DNA from: Armatimonas rosea
GTDB taxonomy: Bacteria; Armatimonadota; Armatimonadia; Armatimonadales; Armatimonadaceae
Assembly: GCF_014202505.1 (NCBI RefSeq)
Contig: NZ_JACHGW010000004.1
Span: 124,001 to 188,000, forward strand
Direction of reading: 5' to 3'
Length of the DNA: 64,000 nt
The first letter of the stretch is position 1; the number at the start of each line of letters is the position of its first letter. The position numbers and the translations under genes are program-made. This document shows positions 41,704 to 50,395 of this stretch, one piece after another. A model generated the notes under the pieces. It was given only the letters and a program-made list of their open reading frames with translations. It was not told the DNA's origin and ran no database searches.

Positions 41704-42564
41704 ATGAAAGTTATGCAGAAAGTACTGCGTGGTTTTACACTGATCGAGTTGCTTGTTGTCATCGCGATCATTGCCATCCTTGCCGCAATCCTTTTCCCTG
41801 TCTTTGCCCAGGCCCGGGAGAAAGCTCGACAGACGGCCTGTCTCTCGAATATGAAGCAGCTGACACTGGGCATGGTCATGTATGCACAGGACTACGATGA
41901 GAACTTTCCGGGCTGGCAGTGGGATCGCTGCTACTCTGCCGGTTCAGACCCGACCTGTGTCAACAACGGTGGTGGTCTTTGGCACAACGCGATCTTCCCC
42001 TACGTGAAGAGTGCCGGTGTCTATTCCTGTCCCAGCGATGCACGTCAGGCGGGCGTGAAGACCAACTACTCTGGCTGGTTCAACATGGCCACGGTCAAGG
42101 GCTTCCCCAGGGAGCTCTGGGATCCCATCACCCAGAAGGGTGCCCCCATCTCCTACGGTGCAAGTGAGCCCCTCACGTATAGCTATCCGTCACTGGCCAG
42201 CATTGGCCGGCCCGCCGATACCTATATTCTTGGGGATATGGTGACGACACTCTCGGGCTGGGAGGGCTGGGACCAGTGGGTTCAGATCGCCAACAACCCG
42301 ACGCACCCTGGCTGGACCGCCGCGGGCCAGCCGGCCAACTGGAGCCGATGGCGCCTGATGCGTACTGCCTACCCCAAGGCCGATGCCTGTATCTCCACCT
42401 ACTGGGGAAACAACGCGGTCTGGCAGGGACCGTTTGACCCGGCCTGGGACAAGTGTGCACAGCACTCCGCACAGGGCAACAACATTGGCTTTGCCGATGG
42501 CCACGTGAAGTACACCCAGACCGCACGCTGTACCATCCAGCTCTACGGTATCGTCAACAACTAA
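41704..42564 (+). CDS. Type IV pilin-like protein with H-X9-DG-type C-terminus
   Basis: 286 residues. A class III signal [10 protein letters not shown] precedes the cleavage site G/F and the hydrophobic N-helix starting FTLIELLVV with Glu5, then the [13 protein letters not shown] stretch characteristic of Armatimonadota pseudopilins. Near the C-terminus His is followed by ten residues and then DG ([13 protein letters not shown]), a variant of the H-X9-DG processing-associated motif. It is likely a major surface or secretion pseudopilin; the strong promoter and Shine-Dalgarno predict high expression. It heads a four-gene operon. Confidence 0.88.
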   Translation: MKVMQKVLRGFTLIELLVVIAIIAILAAILFPVFAQAREKARQTACLSNMKQLTLGMVMYAQDYDENFPGWQWDRCYSAGSDPTCVNNGGGLWHNAIFPYVKSAGVYSCPSDARQAGVKTNYSGWFNMATVKGFPRELWDPITQKGAPISYGASEPLTYSYPSLASIGRPADTYILGDMVTTLSGWEGWDQWVQIANNPTHPGWTAAGQPANWSRWRLMRTAYPKADACISTYWGNNAVWQGPFDPAWDKCAQHSAQGNNIGFADGHVKYTQTARCTIQLYGIVNN

Positions 42565-42580
42565 ACCAACGAGAGGAAAG

Positions 42581-42608
42581 GCCAGCAGGGGAGCCCTCCC
42601 CTGCTGGC
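42581..42608 (+). terminator. Strong intercistronic hairpin after the pilin gene
   Basis: A 12-bp perfect stem GCCAGCAGGGGA with its complement around GCCC. There is no T-run after it, so it probably stabilises or partly terminates the pilin mRNA rather than ending it fully. It lies 12 bases before the lipoprotein start. Confidence 0.55.
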
Positions 42609-42620
42609 TCAGGTCACGCC

Positions 42621-42854
42621 ATGTCTAAGTCTGTTGCTGTCCTTGTTGGGCTCGGTGTTCTCCTCCTTGCGGGATGTAACAAAGCCGCGACGGAGAACCC
42701 CAATGCTCAGATTAAGGGGCCTTCGCAAAACGAGATGCAGAATACCTACGCCAACCGCGCCCGCCCAGGCGGCGGTGGAGCGATGGGCCGTCCCATGCAA
42801 CCAGGGATGGGAATGGGGGCACCGTACGGCTCGCAAGGGGGCGCACCGCGTTAG
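42621..42854 (+). CDS. Small lipoprotein
   Basis: 77 residues with a lipoprotein signal (SVAVLVGLGVLLLAGC) and lipobox LLAGC. The mature part is Gly/Met/Pro-rich (MGRPMQPGMGMGAPYG) and probably disordered. It is translated immediately ahead of a TPR lipoprotein and behind the pilin, so an accessory role in the pilin system is likely but unproven. Confidence 0.65.
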   Translation: MSKSVAVLVGLGVLLLAGCNKAATENPNAQIKGPSQNEMQNTYANRARPGGGGAMGRPMQPGMGMGAPYGSQGGAPR

Positions 42855-44063
42855 ATGCGCTGTGCGGCTCTTGTCCTAGGTCTCCTCTGTCTTGGGTGCC
42901 GGCTGACGCCAGCACCCTCTGCCTCTCTTGGGAGCTCCCCCCTCCCTTCCACCACACCGCTCCCAACCCCAACACCTCTACCGCTGAGCCCAGCCCTCAC
43001 GGAGAAGCTGAGCGATGCCGCCAGCCGCCTGCGCGCCCAAGACGCGTCGGCGCTGACTGCCCTTTTGGCCCTTGAGAGTGATGCCAAGAACTCTGCCGTC
43101 TTGAGTGAGCAGCTTGCCGGGCTCTACGAGGAGCTTGACTTCACCGACAAGCTCTACACCCTGGCCCTCCAAGCAACCCGTCTTGACCCGCAGTACTCCC
43201 CCGGCTTTGTGCGGCTTGGCCGCGTGGAGCAGTACCTGGGTTACTTCGACCAAGCAGAAAAGCACCTGCGCGAAGCCGTGCGCCTTGCCCCCCACTCCTC
43301 GGATGCCCAGCTCGCCTATGGCCTCTACTTTCAGCACGAGGCCAAGTGGCCCGACGCAGAGCGCTGCCTGAAGGCCGCCTGCGACGCCGACCCCGCCACG
43401 TGGCAGCTCGCCATTGTCTACAGCCAGATCCTGGTGCAGGAAGGAAAGTTCGACCTCGCGCTTCAGGCGATCGACACCGCCCGCAAGGTCGCGCCCGACA
43501 AGCAGATGCTTGTCTTTCAGCGCGCGATCACCCTCGCCGAGCAGGCAACCGCCCTCGAAAAATCCGGTCAGGGCGCGCAGGCAGCAGCACTGCGGCAAGA
43601 GGCACGCCCCGCCGCGGAGCAGGCCATTCTCAAGCTCGCCCAGTCCGGGCCGAGCTGGTTTCACCTGAGCAAGCTTCGCCAAGCGATGGGGGACCAAACC
43701 GGAGCGCTTGAGGCGCTGGAGAAGGCCCATGCGCTCGCCCCCGGCTACCTCAACACACGCTATGTCTTTGCCCAAGCCTTGCTCCGCCAGGGCCAGCGGG
43801 AGCGTGCCCAGAAGCTCCTCACCGACGATGCCGCGCAGAAAAGACAGTCGGATCGCTATCAGCAGCTTGCGCTCGGGGTGGGGCAAGCCCCCGACGATAG
43901 CGAGAAGCGCCGCGCCTTTGCTCGGTACTGCCAGGAGCACCGCCTGATCAACCGAGCGCTCTTTGAGTGGGAGCAGCTCCTCCAGCGCAAGCCCACTGAC
44001 CCAGAGGCGACCCAGCAAGTAAAGACCCTCACGGCACAGCGCCTCAAGGATATGACACAATAA
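42855..44063 (+). CDS. TPR-repeat lipoprotein
   Basis: 402 residues. A lipoprotein signal (AALVLGLLCLGC) is followed by a Pro/Thr/Ser-rich linker and TPR repeats (AVRLAPHSSDAQLAYGLYF; KVAPDKQMLVFQRAITLAEQ). It starts on the base after the preceding stop. TPR lipoproteins of this kind act as outer-membrane assembly or pilotin factors for type IV pili or exopolysaccharide export. Confidence 0.8.
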   Translation: MRCAALVLGLLCLGCRLTPAPSASLGSSPLPSTTPLPTPTPLPLSPALTEKLSDAASRLRAQDASALTALLALESDAKNSAVLSEQLAGLYEELDFTDKLYTLALQATRLDPQYSPGFVRLGRVEQYLGYFDQAEKHLREAVRLAPHSSDAQLAYGLYFQHEAKWPDAERCLKAACDADPATWQLAIVYSQILVQEGKFDLALQAIDTARKVAPDKQMLVFQRAITLAEQATALEKSGQGAQAAALRQEARPAAEQAILKLAQSGPSWFHLSKLRQAMGDQTGALEALEKAHALAPGYLNTRYVFAQALLRQGQRERAQKLLTDDAAQKRQSDRYQQLALGVGQAPDDSEKRRAFARYCQEHRLINRALFEWEQLLQRKPTDPEATQQVKTLTAQRLKDMTQ

Positions 44064-44067
44064 GGCT

Positions 44068-45309
44068 ATGAAGCGCCAAAAGAACCTCTTTGTCTTGTTG
44101 GGAGTCCTGCTGGTGGGTGGGCTCGCCAGCCTTCCCTGGCAGCTCCGCCAGTGGAAATCTCTGGAAGCAGAGCGCCAGAAGACAGCCTTTCAGGAGAAGC
44201 GCTTGCGGGAGCTGAGCCAGGCGAGCCAGAAGACTAGCGAGGCACGCACGCACCTGCCAACCGATCCCGCGAGCCGCATGGAGGCTGCCCTCGCCTTGGT
44301 CAAGACAGGTGATAGCACGCATGCCCTCCCGCTCCTGCACGCCCTTGAAGAGGACTCGCACCGCATTCCGGGAATAACCAGCCCACTCGGCGACCTCTAC
44401 CGACAGGTCGGGCAGGTCGACCGTGCCTATGCCTTGCTGAGTAGTGCGCTCCTCCTCACTCCCAATGACCCCGCGACTCTGGTCCGTATGGCCTACCTTG
44501 AGCTCAGCCTCGGGGAGCGGGAGGCGGCGATGGAGCATATCCACAAAGCACAGGCCGCCGCCCCCAACGATCCCGAGCCCTACCTTGCCGAGGCGTTCTA
44601 CCAGGACCAGGAGAGCAAGTTCGCCCTCGCCGAGCCCCTGCTGAAGAAAGCACTCGCCGCCGCGCCTGAGCGCTGGAACACCGCCGCTCTCCTGGCAGAC
44701 AACCAGGCACGCCAAGGCCGCTACGACCAAGCACTGGAGTCGCTGGACCGCTTGGTCGCCGAGCACCCCGGGGAGACTCAGATCCTGGCGCAGCAAGCAC
44801 GCACCCTGCTCGATGCCGCAAACGCTCAATCGTCGAAAGCCTCAGAATATCGCAAGAAGGCAACCGAGGTACTGGAGACCGCCCAAAAGCTCGCGCCCGG
44901 TGATGCATCGCTTCCCTTTGAGCGGGGCCGTGCCTGGCGCGACCTTGGGGAGACCGCAAAGGCGCGGCAGGCCTGGGAGGAGAGCTACCGGCTCAAGCCC
45001 ACCTACGCAAAGCTTCGCGGACAGCTCGGGGCGCTCCTTCTCCGCACGGGAGAGATCGAGCGCGGCCGCCGCCTGATCGCCGAGGAGGAGCAAGCCGAAC
45101 GGGAGCGGACGGACTACAATGTCGCGGTGGGTAAGGTGATGCAGGCCCGTGGCGACGAGCAAGCACGCCGGCAGTTTGCCCACTGGTGCGCGACGCACCA
45201 GAAGCCCGCCCGCGCGATCTTGGAGTGGGAGCGTCTCCTCAGTGCGCACCCCAATGACCCGGAGGCAACACAGGAGCTCGCCCGGCTGAAGAACAACGGG
45301 ATGGAGTAG
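44068..45309 (+). CDS. TPR-repeat membrane protein
   Basis: 413 residues with an N-terminal transmembrane anchor (LFVLLGVLLVGGLASLPW), a coiled coil and TPR repeats. The C-terminus (EWERLLSAHPNDPEATQELA) resembles the end of the preceding TPR protein (EWEQLLQRKPTDPEATQQVK), so the two are paralogues from a duplication. It closes the pilin operon; the palindromic element B follows. Confidence 0.78.
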   Translation: MKRQKNLFVLLGVLLVGGLASLPWQLRQWKSLEAERQKTAFQEKRLRELSQASQKTSEARTHLPTDPASRMEAALALVKTGDSTHALPLLHALEEDSHRIPGITSPLGDLYRQVGQVDRAYALLSSALLLTPNDPATLVRMAYLELSLGEREAAMEHIHKAQAAAPNDPEPYLAEAFYQDQESKFALAEPLLKKALAAAPERWNTAALLADNQARQGRYDQALESLDRLVAEHPGETQILAQQARTLLDAANAQSSKASEYRKKATEVLETAQKLAPGDASLPFERGRAWRDLGETAKARQAWEESYRLKPTYAKLRGQLGALLLRTGEIERGRRLIAEEEQAERERTDYNVAVGKVMQARGDEQARRQFAHWCATHQKPARAILEWERLLSAHPNDPEATQELARLKNNGME

Positions 45310-45329
45310 GCCGTAACCACAAGGGTTCC

Positions 45330-45424
45330 GGCTTAAAAGGGCGACGCGTCCCTTCGGACGCAGTAGATTCTCTTGGCTACGAAGGTAGCCGTAGCCCTTT
45401 CAAGCCCGGACACTCGTTGTCCGG
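45330..45424. repeat. Palindromic nested-hairpin element, copy B
   Basis: Outer stem 45330-45342 with 45394-45406 (12 of 13 pairs), inner hairpins GCGTCC cttc GGACGC (45346-45361) and GGCTAC gaag GTAGCC (45375-45390), and a terminal hairpin CCGGACA ctcgt TGTCCGG (45406-45424) identical to the reverse complement of the left hairpin of copy A. In reverse orientation it aligns with copy A over its length, with three compensatory changes in the GAAG-loop stem. Confidence 0.8.
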
Positions 45425-45447
45425 GCATCTTGTCCCAGCCGACAGGG

Positions 45448-45453
45448 TACAAT
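45448..45453 (+). promoter_or_regulatory. -10 box TACAAT of the alpha/beta hydrolase gene
   Basis: TACAAT ends 5 bases before GTG 45459 and starts 23 bases after element B. Confidence 0.5.
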
Positions 45454-45458
45454 TGCCT

Positions 45459-46265
45459 GTGACCTTTTCTGAGCTCGTTCGCCTCTGGCTGGTTCCCCCG
45501 ACGTTCCCCGCGCCTAGCTTCCCCATCGCTCCTCGGGAGTTCACTCTGACGCTCGGGGCGGTTCCTCTTGAGGGTTTTCCGGCGGAGCGCTACCCCGAGG
45601 TCCTTGGTGCCCATAAAACCGTCGCTTGCTACGAGTGGCCCGGCGATGGCCCTACTCTCGTTCTGGCGCATGGCTGGGGTGGGTGTGCGGCGCAGTTTGC
45701 GGGCTGGATCAAGCCGCTGACCCAGGCGGGCTACCATGTTCTGAGCTACGATGCCCCAGCGCACGGTGCCTCGGAGGGAACTCTGGCCAGCGCCCCCGCC
45801 AATGCCGCCACTCTGAAGGCCCTGATCGAGTGGCAGGGCAAGCCAGTACACGGAATAATCGGGCACTCCCTGGGGGCGATTGCGACCACCCTCGCACTCG
45901 CCGCCGGCGTTCCGGTCACGCAGGCGATCTTCCTCGCCCCGATCTGCTATGTGAGCGATGGTCTCAAGAACCACGGGCTACGGCACGGGCTAACCGACTC
46001 GGAGGCGGACGGGCTTGTCGCCTACTTTCAGGCTGAGTTCTCCACGGACCTCTCGCTGCTCACGGCGCTGGCGCGGGTCTCGTCACCACCGCCCCTCACC
46101 CTCTTCCACGACCGCGCCGATGAGAGTGTCCCGTTTGCCGAGGCAGAGACCATCGCCGCGCACTGGCCCGGCGCACAGCTCGTTGAGGTTCCGCGCGTCG
46201 GCCACACCCGTATTCTGCTGGCACGCGGGGTTATCCAGCAAGCGCTTTCCGTGCTAGCCGGCTGA
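45459..46265 (+). CDS. Alpha/beta-hydrolase
   Basis: 268 residues with the alpha/beta hydrolase fold: oxyanion region LVLAHGWGGCAAQF, nucleophile Ser in GIIGHSLGAIATT, a candidate Asp in FHDRADESVPF and the His in RVGHTRIL. No signal peptide. Start GTG 45459 rather than an upstream ATG in the same frame because the -10 box is 5 bases before it. Substrate unknown. The 3' end overlaps the convergent Nudix gene by 35 bases. Confidence 0.83.
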   Translation: MTFSELVRLWLVPPTFPAPSFPIAPREFTLTLGAVPLEGFPAERYPEVLGAHKTVACYEWPGDGPTLVLAHGWGGCAAQFAGWIKPLTQAGYHVLSYDAPAHGASEGTLASAPANAATLKALIEWQGKPVHGIIGHSLGAIATTLALAAGVPVTQAIFLAPICYVSDGLKNHGLRHGLTDSEADGLVAYFQAEFSTDLSLLTALARVSSPPPLTLFHDRADESVPFAEAETIAAHWPGAQLVEVPRVGHTRILLARGVIQQALSVLAG

Positions 46266-46734
46266 GCGATTCTTCGTCGAAGGCCGCCAGCTCCGTGAGA
46301 GGAATCCAGCGCCCCGTGGTCGGGGCCGCGCCCTCGCGCAAGATGAAGCGGTAGCGCAGGTCGTAGTGAAAGTGATCGGGCTCCGCGCCGCGCGCGGGAA
46401 TGAGATGGACATCCACATCGAAGAGCGCACCATCGCTGAGGACCTCCCCCTCGGTCAGCCCCGTCTCCTCACAGAGCTCCCGCAACGCCCCATGCCACGG
46501 CGACGCGTCCTCCGGCTCCAAATGCCCTCCCGGTTGCAACCAGCGCTGGAGCTTCTCGTGCCAGATCAGCCACGCCTCGGTGCCGTCGGGGTTCACCAAG
46601 AACGCTGAGCCCGTCAGGTGCCCTTCCTGCGTTGAACGCGACGCGGGTGCGGTGACGCGCGCCACAAAGGCACGTAGATTGGCCACATGTACCGCTTCTG
46701 TGGCATCGAATGCGTCGTAGTTATCGGGAATCAT
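46231..46734 (-). CDS. Nudix hydrolase
   Basis: 167 residues with the Nudix box variant GGHLEPEDASPWHGALREL followed by CEETGL; it has two more residues than the canonical GX5EX7REUXEEXGU, a spacing common in NUDIX proteins with a GGHxEP start. It hydrolyses a nucleoside diphosphate linked to another group. It has AGAGGAAG as Shine-Dalgarno and lies 15 bases behind the S51-type gene. Confidence 0.83.
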   Translation of the reverse strand: MIPDNYDAFDATEAVHVANLRAFVARVTAPASRSTQEGHLTGSAFLVNPDGTEAWLIWHEKLQRWLQPGGHLEPEDASPWHGALRELCEETGLTEGEVLSDGALFDVDVHLIPARGAEPDHFHYDLRYRFILREGAAPTTGRWIPLTELAAFDEESLSRLARKALAG

Positions 46735-46749
46735 GTTCTTGATCTTCCT

Positions 46750-47445
46750 CTAGGTGGGAAAGTGCCGCCAGTGTCCCTCGGAGACAACTTCAACGGTACC
46801 ATTGCTCACTTTTATCGCGGTCTCGTCGTCGATGGTGTAGCACGGCACCGATATTCCGGCGGCCCAGCGCTCGGCATTCGCCATTGTATTGGTGGGGAGC
46901 TCCGCGTGGTCCAAGTGGGGAAAGATCGAAAAGTCTACCAGACCCAGTGCCGCATCGATCGTGCCGCCTGTACTGTCGCTCGAAACGGGTGGCTTCCAAC
47001 CAACAAAGTCCTCCCCGATACGTGGGGTCATGGCCATGCTCCCCGCGCTCAGTCCCACCCAGACGGTGTTGTTTAACGAGGGTAAGAGATGGAGCAGACC
47101 CGACTGTCGCATCCAGTGGCACAAGTACAGGGCATCGCCCCCCGCCACGAGCAGGACATCGGTCTCACGAACCTTGGGCACCCAGAGCGCTTCGTCGATA
47201 CTCGGCAGTGCCGTGAGCTCCAGAACCCCCAGGGACTTCCAACCGAGCTCGCACATCGGGGTGCGGGGTTCGCGTCCGCTGATGAAGGACCACACCTTGT
47301 CGCCGGGACCGACCCAAGGATGGCCGTACATCGCGGTGGGGATGCAGAGGGCGTTCGATTCTGAAATGGGTTTGCCCAGCAGGTCCACCAGCGCGTTCCG
47401 GATACTCGCATTTTTGATGCCCGCGGAAGTGAGAAGTAGTTTCAT
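46750..47445 (-). CDS. Peptidase S51-family protein (dipeptidase E-like)
   Basis: 231 residues. The nucleophile elbow LSAGSMAMTP with Ser, preceded by VLLVAGGDALYLCHWM, and the later GLVDFSIFPHLDH block are typical of the S51 class I glutamine-amidotransferase-like fold. Members cleave Asp-X dipeptides or, in cyanophycinase, beta-Asp-Arg. The exact substrate is unknown. It stands between the SGNH and Nudix genes on the same strand. Confidence 0.8.
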   Translation of the reverse strand: MKLLLTSAGIKNASIRNALVDLLGKPISESNALCIPTAMYGHPWVGPGDKVWSFISGREPRTPMCELGWKSLGVLELTALPSIDEALWVPKVRETDVLLVAGGDALYLCHWMRQSGLLHLLPSLNNTVWVGLSAGSMAMTPRIGEDFVGWKPPVSSDSTGGTIDAALGLVDFSIFPHLDHAELPTNTMANAERWAAGISVPCYTIDDETAIKVSNGTVEVVSEGHWRHFPT

Positions 47446-47457
47446 TACACGGGCAGT

Positions 47458-48189
47458 TTACGGTGACTTGAGTAGCAGCACCAGTCTCTCATTGAGCCTT
47501 TCGTACCCCGCAGGACTCAGGTGAAGATGGTCCGTAGCGAGCTCCGCCCGGATTTTTCCGTCGGCTGCTGCAAGAACAGGCTCCGTCTCAAGTATCTGGA
47601 CTCCCTCGCGGCCAAGCTTCCTAAGCTCCGTATTCGTTTCCCGAACCAGCCCCGCAATACCGTCCGACCAGAACGGCTCCTGCCAGGGCTTAGGGGTTTG
47701 TACGGGGAAAATCGTGCAGAGAACCACAGGAATATTGTGTTTTCGTAGTGTCTCCACCATCTTGGCAAGGTTTGCCACGCAGTCCTCTTTGAGGCGCACT
47801 CGGCGCTCGGGTAGGAGTGGCAAGGCGCGCAAATCGTTGATACCACACTCCAGCACGACACACGAGGGCTTCCATCTAAGCACATCTCCCTCCAGCCGTC
47901 CGAGCGCCTGTGCCGTTGTCTGTCGTCCCACACCCCGCGTCACACATGCTCGCCCTTGGATACGTGGCAGTACCCACATCTGCGCGCGGGAGTCTCCAAA
48001 GAATACAATCGCACCTTGACTGGGAGTAGGTTCACTCTCATAGACTTCTTGGCCAAGGGGATCAAGGCGAACCAAAAAGTTCTCCGTCCGCTGAAGGCGA
48101 AGCTGGGTAGACAGAGCCAAAGCGGTCGCAAGTGCTACGAGAAAGCCAACGCTTACGGCGGAAATCGCGAGCCGAGCCGTACGCTTCAT
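47458..48189 (-). CDS. Membrane-anchored SGNH/GDSL hydrolase
   Basis: 243 residues with an N-terminal hydrophobic anchor (LAISAVSVGFLVALATALAL) and SGNH blocks GDSRAQMW, RGVGRQTT, LECGINDLRA and DHLHLSPAGY. Likely faces the periplasm and deacylates glycans or lipids. Start has a Shine-Dalgarno CAGGAG 6 bases upstream. Confidence 0.82.
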   Translation of the reverse strand: MKRTARLAISAVSVGFLVALATALALSTQLRLQRTENFLVRLDPLGQEVYESEPTPSQGAIVFFGDSRAQMWVLPRIQGRACVTRGVGRQTTAQALGRLEGDVLRWKPSCVVLECGINDLRALPLLPERRVRLKEDCVANLAKMVETLRKHNIPVVLCTIFPVQTPKPWQEPFWSDGIAGLVRETNTELRKLGREGVQILETEPVLAAADGKIRAELATDHLHLSPAGYERLNERLVLLLKSP

Positions 48190-48211
48190 TTACGCTCCTG
48201 TGACGACATCT

Positions 48212-49327
48212 CTACCAACACGCCTCTAGAACTTCTCGTACGTCGCTCTCGTGGACGGTGCGAGGATTGGCTTTTGTGGAGCCGCTGACCAGTGTCTCGG
48301 CGATTACGGCATCTAGGTCGGCGCGCTGGAGGCCAAGGTCGGAGAGCTTGCGCGGGATGCTGAAGTCATCGAGCCAGGTTTCTGCGAGGGCGGCGAGGTC
48401 TTCGCGGGGCGCTCCGATTCCGATGGCGAGATCGCTGTAGCGGTCGAGGTCGGCGCCGGTGTTGAAGCGGATCACGGCGGGTAGGAGCAGGGCGCAGAGG
48501 AGGCCGTGGGCGGCACCGGTGCGCGCCCCGACCGGATGGGCGATGCCGTGTACCAGCCCGAGACGTGCGGTGTTGAGCGCCATCCCCGCCTGATAGCTTG
48601 CGATCAGCATCCGCTCACGGGCCTCCAGGCTCTCGCCGTCGCGAAACGCCGACGGCAACCACTCGGCGATATCAAAGGCGGCTTGCAGGGCGAGCGGATC
48701 GGTGAAGGGGTTGGCACCGCGGCTGACATAGGCCTCCACGGCTTGCACAAACGCGTCCATGCCAGAGTACGCGGTGACGTGCGGTGGGCAGGAGACACTC
48801 AGTGCGGCATCTAGGACGACCGTCTTAGGGAGCATCGCCCCGCCGCGAATACTTGCCTTTTTGGGGCTCGCACCGCGCTTGTCGGTGAAGACCCCCACCC
48901 AGGTCGCCTCAGAGCCAGTGCCTGCTGTGGTCGGGGCCGCGAGGATCGGGAGGGCCTGGCCCCTTTCGTCGGGAACCGTGAGCTTGCCGTCGAAGTAGTC
49001 GTAGATGCTCCCCGGGAGGGCGGCGGCCTTGGCGACATCGAGGACGCTTCCCCCACCAATGGCAACTATCGAGTCGCACCCGAGCGCGGCTTGCTGGGCG
49101 TCGGCGCAGTCGGTGAGGCTCGGCTCGGGAGGGACACCAAGGTGAACCTTCGCGCCGGGAAGGGTCGCCAGAATCTTCTCCAGCATCCCCGACGCTTGCA
49201 GGCTCTTGCCACAGACCAGCAGCGGCTTTGCCCCTAGTAGCGCGGCCTCCTGCGCGAGCCGACCATCGGTGGCGGCACCCGCGCCGCAGACGACCTTACC
49301 GGGGGTGACAAACGTGAACGTGTGCAT
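48212..49327 (-). CDS. Iron-containing alcohol dehydrogenase
   Basis: 371 residues of the type III (Fe-ADH) family: NAD-binding GGGSVLDVAKAAA, the TTAGTGSEAT segment, and His-rich metal-binding GLVHGIAHPVGARTGAAHG. The enzyme interconverts alcohols and aldehydes or maleylacetate with NAD(P)H. I take ATG 49327 because TACCCT lies 7 bases upstream; a nearby in-frame ATG at 49333 is possible. Confidence 0.86.
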   Translation of the reverse strand: MHTFTFVTPGKVVCGAGAATDGRLAQEAALLGAKPLLVCGKSLQASGMLEKILATLPGAKVHLGVPPEPSLTDCADAQQAALGCDSIVAIGGGSVLDVAKAAALPGSIYDYFDGKLTVPDERGQALPILAAPTTAGTGSEATWVGVFTDKRGASPKKASIRGGAMLPKTVVLDAALSVSCPPHVTAYSGMDAFVQAVEAYVSRGANPFTDPLALQAAFDIAEWLPSAFRDGESLEARERMLIASYQAGMALNTARLGLVHGIAHPVGARTGAAHGLLCALLLPAVIRFNTGADLDRYSDLAIGIGAPREDLAALAETWLDDFSIPRKLSDLGLQRADLDAVIAETLVSGSTKANPRTVHESDVREVLEACW

Positions 49328-49334
49328 GGGCATT

Positions 49335-49340
49335 AGGGTA
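49335..49340 (-). promoter_or_regulatory. -10 box TACCCT of the alcohol dehydrogenase gene
   Basis: Minus-strand TACCCT ends 7 bases before ATG 49327; weaker match. Confidence 0.35.
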
Positions 49341-49351
49341 CCCGATCTTTT

Positions 49352-49502
49352 CCCCCCCGGTTGGAGCGGGGGGGCTGGAGAGCGTCGCAGGCTCCGCTGC
49401 AAAGCCCGTGCCGGGCATACCGAAACCGCGTTGGCGCGGTTATGGCCGGAACGGCCTTCGCAGCGCGGAGCGCTCTCCAGTCCCGCCCCTCCAACGGGCG
49501 GG
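49352..49502. repeat. Palindromic nested-hairpin element, copy D (same architecture, different sequence)
   Basis: Flanking hairpins with 7-bp stems (49352-49374 and 49482-49502) have complementary loops (GTTGGAG and CTCCAAC). A 10-bp outer stem pairs 49375-49384 with 49471-49480. Between them lie four hairpins, GCCCG tgc CGGGC, AACCGCG ttgg CGCGGTT, GGCCG gaa CGGCC and AGCGC gga GCGCT. It shares the 13-mer CGGCCTTCGCAGC (49452-49464) with element A. It fills the gap between two minus-strand genes. Confidence 0.7.
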
Positions 49503-49503
49503 A

Positions 49504-50376
49504 TCACATTGTCCGGTGCGCGGACTTCTGCGGGGCGGGCTTGGCGAGCGCTTCGGCCCAGGCGGTGTCCCAGGCGGCGTAGTCGGTCTCGACGCTGGCA
49601 GGGTCGGCCTGGCTTCGCACCACGAACGACGGCAACCAGGGGCGCCCGGTGGGGGTGCCGGTGGGCTGGAAGCGCAGGTCGAGGCTCCAGCGGACGGTGT
49701 CGGTGAGGTTGGGGGTGGAGTGGTGCGGGGTGCAGCGGTGCATGAAGATGACTCCCCCTTTCTTGACCGCACCGATAATCGGTGGCGTGTCGGGGAGGGC
49801 ATCGGGGCGGATGGTCGCGCCGCCGGGACCGCTCGTGTGGGGAAGAAGGCCCTGCTTCCAGACACCCGGGAGGATCTCCATACAGCCGTTCCTGACGGTC
49901 GCGTCCACCAAGGGAATCCAGCAGGTGACAATCTCGCTGTGGTCAGCCTCCTCCCACGTCACGGCGGCGTCTTGGTGCCACGGGACATTGAAGTAGCTCC
50001 CCCCGCTCTGGTCGGTGACCTTGCCGCGGATGTGCTGGATCGGGCTGGCGATCAGCTCAGGGGTTCCGAGGAGCTGCTGCACGGCGTCGAGGAGGTTCTG
50101 GCAGCGCAGGAAATCAAAGAACTCCGGGAGGCGCGTGTTCATCACGTCCATCCCCTGCTCAATCGCCCGGTTCTGGACATAGAGCCAGGCAAAGCGCTTG
50201 TCGAAGGGCAGGCCCTCGTGCAGGTCCGTGAGCCCGAGCTCCCGTGCCTTCGTGTCGATCCAGCGCGTGTAGCCCTCGATCACCGGTGCTAGGTCGGCCT
50301 CGTCGAGCACGCCCTCCGCCACTAGAACCCCGTCGGTCTTAAACTGCGCGATCTGCGCCTCGGTCAGTCGTCCCAT
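49504..50376 (-). CDS. Phytanoyl-CoA dioxygenase (PhyH) family protein
   Basis: 290 residues with the non-haem iron and 2-oxoglutarate site: HxD in VPWHQDAAV, distal His in HRCTPHHSTPN and the 2OG-binding Arg in VRWSLDLRF. PhyH proteins hydroxylate varied small molecules; substrate unknown. TAACAT 6 bases upstream of the ATG serves as a -10 candidate. Confidence 0.85.
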   Translation of the reverse strand: MGRLTEAQIAQFKTDGVLVAEGVLDEADLAPVIEGYTRWIDTKARELGLTDLHEGLPFDKRFAWLYVQNRAIEQGMDVMNTRLPEFFDFLRCQNLLDAVQQLLGTPELIASPIQHIRGKVTDQSGGSYFNVPWHQDAAVTWEEADHSEIVTCWIPLVDATVRNGCMEILPGVWKQGLLPHTSGPGGATIRPDALPDTPPIIGAVKKGGVIFMHRCTPHHSTPNLTDTVRWSLDLRFQPTGTPTGRPWLPSFVVRSQADPASVETDYAAWDTAWAEALAKPAPQKSAHRTM

Positions 50377-50382
50377 TGTGCT

Positions 50383-50388
50383 ATGTTA
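50383..50388 (-). promoter_or_regulatory. -10 box TAACAT of the PhyH gene
   Basis: Minus-strand TAACAT ends 6 bases before ATG 50376. Confidence 0.4.
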
Positions 50389-50395
50389 CCCATCC

